From contig JAEYOL010000147.1 in the NCBI GenBank assembly GCA_023411775.1, positions 1 to 16,345 on the forward strand: 16,345 nt of DNA, in the 5' to 3' direction. Below the pieces are notes generated by a model, which saw only the letters and a program-made list of their open reading frames with translations, did not search any database and was not told the DNA's origin. Source of the DNA: Bacteroidota bacterium. Its GTDB lineage: Bacteria > Bacteroidota > Bacteroidia > Chitinophagales > Chitinophagaceae. Position 1 is the first letter of the stretch, and every line of letters begins with the position of its first letter. The translations under genes were made by a program, and so were the position numbers. Below are positions 15,309 to 16,345 of this stretch, piece after piece.

Positions 15309-15794
15309 ATGAGTTATACCATTCCACCTCGCACACATATCGGGCATGTTCATCTCAAAGTATCCGACCTCGAACGGTCGTTAAAGTTTTATCGCGACCT
15401 GTTGGGGTTTGAAGTAACACAGTACTATGGTGACGGCGCGGTATTCCTATCAGCCGGGGGCTATCATCACCATATCGGGCTCAATACCTGGTACAGCAAA
15501 AACGCAGGGCCTGCACCAGCCCGGGCGGCGGGACTATTCCACCTGGCGATTGTATATCCCGAACTAAAAGATCTGGCTAATATTTTCAGGCGTTTGCGGA
15601 ATGCCAGTTACCCGATGACAGGGGCTTCAGATCATGGCGTATCACAGGCACTGTATTTGAATGATCCGGATCAAAATGGGGTAGAACTATATTGGGACAG
15701 ACCAAAAGCCGAATGGCCCGTGGATAATGACGGACAGATTCAGATGGTCACCGAACCGCTGGATCTCGAGGAATTACTTAGCCTGGCTGAATAA
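15309..15794 (+). CDS. VOC-family metalloenzyme (glyoxalase/ring-cleaving dioxygenase fold)
   Basis: A 161-residue protein of the vicinal oxygen chelate fold. It contains two beta-alpha-beta-beta-beta modules: the first starts at THIGHVHLKVSDLERSLKFYRDLLGF (9-34), the second at AGLFHLAIVYPELKDL (74-89). Probable metal ligands are His15, His78 and Glu126 in GVELYWDR, with His55 in the HHHIGLN stretch as a further conserved site. The pattern resembles the N-terminal half of CatE-like catechol 2,3-dioxygenases rather than glyoxalase I, but the protein is a single-half version, so the reaction is not predictable. The gene stands alone, divergent from rocD, and converges on ispE with a 31-bp gap. 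The ATG at 15309 is preceded by an AT-rich leader without a Shine-Dalgarno. Confidence 0.88.
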   Translation: MSYTIPPRTHIGHVHLKVSDLERSLKFYRDLLGFEVTQYYGDGAVFLSAGGYHHHIGLNTWYSKNAGPAPARAAGLFHLAIVYPELKDLANIFRRLRNASYPMTGASDHGVSQALYLNDPDQNGVELYWDRPKAEWPVDNDGQIQMVTEPLDLEELLSLAE

Positions 15795-15825
15795 GGAAGT
15801 ATCAAAAGAAAAGTATTTTGTCGGA

Positions 15826-16345
15826 TTAAATCTCCTTATAAAAATAATGTGAAGGAGCATCTATATTCACCGCTGTATTCCTATCAAATATTCCATAGAC
15901 GCTGCTACCAGTGCCGGACATTGATGCGTACAAAGCGCCATGCTCGTAAAGAGAGTTTTTAATTTTTTCTATTTCGGGAAATGCTGGAAAAATCGTTTTT
16001 TCAAAATCATTCTTTAGTTGATCCTTCCAGGTATGAACAGGCTGGCTAATGATCTCACGGGTTGACCTGACCGGGATGGCCGGCGAGGCACCAGCAAATG
16101 CTTTGCCCGTGCTAATATGTATGCCCGGGTTGATCAGCACAAATTTATAAGATGAAAGATCCAAATCAACTGGCTGCAGCACTTCTCCACGGCCCGTTGC
16201 ATGGCATGGCTTATTGATAATAAAAAACGGGCAATCGCTACCCAGTTTTAAAGCATATTGCAATAATTGATCTGTTGTTAATCCAAGTTGAAATTTGTCG
16301 TTGAGTAAGGTCAGGCTGAATGCTGCATCAGCGCTGCCACCACCA
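15826..16345 (-). CDS. ispE: 4-diphosphocytidyl-2-C-methyl-D-erythritol kinase, C-terminal part, 5' end outside window
   Basis: The visible part has 172 codons reading leftwards from the window edge, with no start inside. It begins with GGGSADAAFSLTLLND, the glycine-rich ATP loop of GHMP kinases, in the form typical of IspE. Further markers are LKLGSDCPFF, ATGRGEVLQP and LINPGIHISTGKAFAG, all family features, and a C-terminal MSGTGSSVYGIF glycine motif. IspE phosphorylates CDP-methylerythritol in the MEP route to isoprenoid precursors, in the cytosol. A TTG codon at 16263 is in frame but is not the start, because the conserved ATP loop lies upstream of it. The gene looks intact as far as can be seen. 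Confidence 0.92.
   Translation of the reverse strand, partial: GGGSADAAFSLTLLNDKFQLGLTTDQLLQYALKLGSDCPFFIINKPCHATGRGEVLQPVDLDLSSYKFVLINPGIHISTGKAFAGASPAIPVRSTREIISQPVHTWKDQLKNDFEKTIFPAFPEIEKIKNSLYEHGALYASMSGTGSSVYGIFDRNTAVNIDAPSHYFYKEI

Overview
The window looks like an ordinary chromosomal stretch of a Bacteroidota bacterium, most likely a Chitinophagaceae relative. This rests on gene families (DUF937-OmpA fusion, DUF1801 proteins, DUF1624 membrane protein, YbiT-type ABC-F protein), on start codons that mostly lack a Shine-Dalgarno sequence, and on several upstream boxes resembling the Bacteroidota -7 consensus TAnnTTTG. No rRNA, tRNA, CRISPR array, transposase or phage gene was seen. The taxonomic call is inference from memory of these families, not a database result.

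Left part (1-3.6 kb): the 3' end of an ABC-F ATPase runs rightwards and meets two leftward genes, a membrane-anchored di-haem cytochrome c and a DUF937-transmembrane-OmpA envelope protein. Two tandem hairpins separate the latter two. A 462-bp gap (3578-4039) follows; it carries a candidate small RNA with a clear intrinsic terminator.

Middle (4.0-8.6 kb), all rightward: an APC-superfamily amino-acid permease, a DUF1624/HGSNAT-like membrane acyltransferase, two different DUF1801 proteins side by side, and a maltose/galactoside-type hexapeptide O-acetyltransferase. A six-unit heptanucleotide tandem repeat sits right against the next (convergent) gene.

Accessory-looking cassette (8.66-12.26 kb): a MocR-type regulator (GntR winged helix fused to a PLP aminotransferase fold) is divergent from an EamA-family exporter. 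The exporter overlaps a GNAT acetyltransferase by 4 bp, and a second, PaiA-like GNAT follows. The layout suggests a PLP-sensing regulator controlling export and acetylation of an amine or amino acid. A small four-helix membrane protein of unknown function follows.

Right part (12.75-16.35 kb): a 402-bp gap holds a second candidate small RNA. It shares a 13-bp core and part of its flanks with the first one. Then come a VIT1/CCC1-type metal transporter and ornithine aminotransferase (rocD), both leftward, a VOC-family metalloenzyme rightward, and the 3' part of ispE (isoprenoid pathway) leftward, cut by the window edge.

No clearly new multi-gene system was found. The items most worth follow-up are the paired small-RNA-like loci, the MocR/EamA/GNAT/GNAT cassette, and the Glu-to-Gln change in Walker B of the ABC-F protein.
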